A stretch of 7,035 nt of DNA from Flavobacteriia bacterium (lineage in GTDB: Bacteria; Bacteroidota; Bacteroidia; Flavobacteriales; Flavobacteriaceae): assembly GCA_003973375.1 (NCBI GenBank), contig QNYL01000151.1:1-7035 (forward strand). The letters are read 5' to 3'. The notes beneath the pieces are model-generated. The model made no database searches. It was not told where the DNA came from and saw only the letters and a list, made by a program, of their open reading frames with translations. The position numbers and the translations under genes were made by a program. Shown in pieces: positions 5,973 through 7,035 of this stretch (its first letter is position 1; each line of letters opens with the position of its first letter).

Positions 5973-6914
5973 TTGGACCCTGAGCCTTCTAACTTATTAT
6001 TTACAAATATAGATTGGAATATCCTTATCAGCACAGTCATCCTGATTTTGTTGTTGTTACTTTCTGCGCTGATCTCAGGTTCGGAGATTGCTTTCTTTTC
6101 ATTAACTACGACTGATCTTGAAGACCCTAAAAATCAGGGGAAAAATCACAATACCATTATTGAATTACTCGATAATCCTAAAAAATTACTGGCAACCATA
6201 TTAATTTCAAATAATTTTATAAATATTCTTTTTGTATTGATATTCAGTTTTGTGGGCGATCACTTCTTTAGTGGAATTCATTCAGCTGTTGTTAAGTTTA
6301 TAGTTGAAGTTGTTGTAGTTACATTTCTTATCCTGCTCTTTGGTGAGGTACTTCCGAAAGTATATGCAAACCGGAATCCTTTAAAATTTGCATATTTTAT
6401 GGCTACTCCTGTCAAAATACTTAATATTTTATTCACGTTTTTAAGTATTCCTCTGTTAAAACTTACCAATGTTGTAGAAAAAAAAATCAGTAAAAAGAAA
6501 ACGGAGATCTCTGTTGAAGTTCTTTCGCAGGCACTTGAGCTCACCTCATCAAATGCAACAACCAAAGAAGAAAAAAAGATCCTTCAGGGAATCGTAAATT
6601 TTGGAAATACCGATACTTCGCAGGTCATGTGTCCACGCATGGATATTTTTGCCCTGCCTATTGATAAAGAATTTGAAGATGTAATTGAGGAAATTACAAA
6701 ACACGGTCACTCCAGAATTCCTGTTTACAAAGAAAATATTGATAATATTGTAGGAATCTTATATACAAAGGATCTTATTCCGCATATCAATAAAAAAGTA
6801 TTTAAATGGAATAAGCTAATCCGTGATCCGTTCTTCGTACCCGAAAATAAAAAACTGGATGATCTTTTAAAAGAATTTCAGGAAATGATACGATTGATTG
6901 AAAAGATAATCTAA
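5973..6914 (+). CDS. gldE: Gliding motility-associated protein GldE, C-terminally truncated
   Basis: GldE is an inner-membrane protein of the CNNM/CorC (TlyC-like) family linked to gliding and T9SS function in flavobacteria. Start: TTG at 5973, 28 bases after ssb, chosen because DPEPS is the usual GldE opening. The 313-residue product has four hydrophobic segments at about 17-43, 72-96, 104-129 and 139-165, with conserved SGSEIAFFSL (35-44) and GEVLPK (124-129). CBS1 spans about 215-272 (VMCPRMDIF at 218, HSRIPVY at 246, GILYTKDLIP at 261). CBS2 begins at about 282 (IRDPFFVPENKKLDDLLKEF) but homology ends after E304. The last nine residues (MIRLIEKII) are foreign. Missing are the rest of CBS2, including the expected VVDEYGGTSG-like stretch, and the C-terminal transporter-associated domain, over 100 residues. 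No frame downstream restores them, so a single frameshift does not explain it. The gene is probably inactive if the junction is real. Confidence 0.88.
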   Translation: MDPEPSNLLFTNIDWNILISTVILILLLLLSALISGSEIAFFSLTTTDLEDPKNQGKNHNTIIELLDNPKKLLATILISNNFINILFVLIFSFVGDHFFSGIHSAVVKFIVEVVVVTFLILLFGEVLPKVYANRNPLKFAYFMATPVKILNILFTFLSIPLLKLTNVVEKKISKKKTEISVEVLSQALELTSSNATTKEEKKILQGIVNFGNTDTSQVMCPRMDIFALPIDKEFEDVIEEITKHGHSRIPVYKENIDNIVGILYTKDLIPHINKKVFKWNKLIRDPFFVPENKKLDDLLKEFQEMIRLIEKII

Positions 6915-7035
6915 CCTATTGCTAGCAAACTATTGGGGGGTTACCTTTCAATTATGATCACCCTTCATCTGAATCACTTGCATTGGATTTAAGTTCTTAA
7001 ACCCTTGTAACTCTTCGGTTGCTTTATCAAGTTCT
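6885..7035. mobile_element. Putative mobile-element end interrupting gldE (window ends inside it)
   Basis: Normal GldE coding ends at about 6884 and the next 150 bases bear no relation to it. The pattern fits an insertion: an abrupt break, about 60 non-coding bases, then the 3' end of a minus-strand frame pointing at the junction, as in an insertion sequence. The edge could start with tgatacgattgattg at 6886. No terminal inverted repeat or target duplication can be tested because the other end is outside the window. An assembly join or another rearrangement would look the same here. Confidence 0.4.
6948..7034 (-). CDS. C-terminal fragment of an unidentified protein (possible transposase)
   Basis: Read on the minus strand from the window edge, one frame stays open for 28 codons before TGA at 6950-6948. 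It begins ELDKATEELQG and ends FKNLNPMQVIQMKGDHN. The composition is ordinary protein-like, and the two other frames on this strand stop early. I do not recognise the family. A transposase is suggested only by position: it ends about 60 bases from the point where gldE is broken. The start is beyond the window. Confidence 0.4.
   Translation of the reverse strand, partial: ELDKATEELQGFKNLNPMQVIQMKGDHN

Noticed and set aside
6278..6565. 95-codon minus-strand frame opposite gldE
   Set aside because: It lies wholly within gldE membrane-segment coding, is Ser/Thr/Phe-rich as expected for an antisense reading, and has no recognisable motif.
6885..7035. Simple frameshift or premature stop in gldE
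   Set aside because: No plus-strand frame after 6885 encodes the expected remainder of CBS2 (the VVDEYGG-like stretch), so the missing part is absent rather than out of frame.
6885..7035. Group II intron end
   Set aside because: No domain V-like hairpin is visible between the end of the minus-strand frame and the gldE junction.

Overview
The window looks like chromosome from a gliding-type member of the Bacteroidota, most likely class Flavobacteriia. Three things point there. The first protein ends in a type IX secretion (T9SS) type A sorting domain. The gene order hup, rng, mutY, ssb, gldE is the flavobacterial housekeeping neighbourhood of gldD/gldE. Usable promoter candidates fit the Bacteroidota TTTG / TAnnTTTG pattern, and no purine-rich Shine-Dalgarno sequences decide the starts. 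Intergenic DNA is very AT-rich.

Layout: positions 1-1914 (+) hold the 3' part of a large secreted surface protein whose start lies outside the window. It converges on rng (3691-2153, -), an RNase E/G family ribonuclease with a clear intrinsic terminator at 2107-2135. Upstream of rng on the same strand are hup (4277-3987), for an HU-type nucleoid protein, and an easily missed 30-codon gene (3963-3871) for an extremely basic peptide. A strong terminator (3844-3868) closes that pair before rng, so rng probably uses its own promoter, for which a candidate is given. Divergent from hup, on the + strand, are mutY (4417-5457), ssb (5501-5944) and gldE (5973 onward), closely spaced.

Functionally this is mostly informational housekeeping: A/G mismatch repair glycosylase, single-strand DNA-binding protein, nucleoid protein and RNA processing. 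It joins to the start of a gliding/T9SS-associated operon, since gldE is normally followed by gldD in flavobacteria. The T9SS cargo protein at the left fits an organism that has that secretion system.

The most notable feature is at the right end. gldE homology stops abruptly near 6885, partway through its second CBS motif, and the following 150 bases are unrelated. They contain the 3' end of an unidentified minus-strand reading frame (7034-6948). The simplest reading is insertion of a mobile element, with the window ending inside it; an assembly join or other rearrangement is the main alternative. I found no tRNA, rRNA, CRISPR array or defence system, and I do not claim a new multi-gene system here. 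The leads worth pursuing are the gldE break, the 30-aa basic protein, and an RNase G that lacks the cysteine zinc-link motif.
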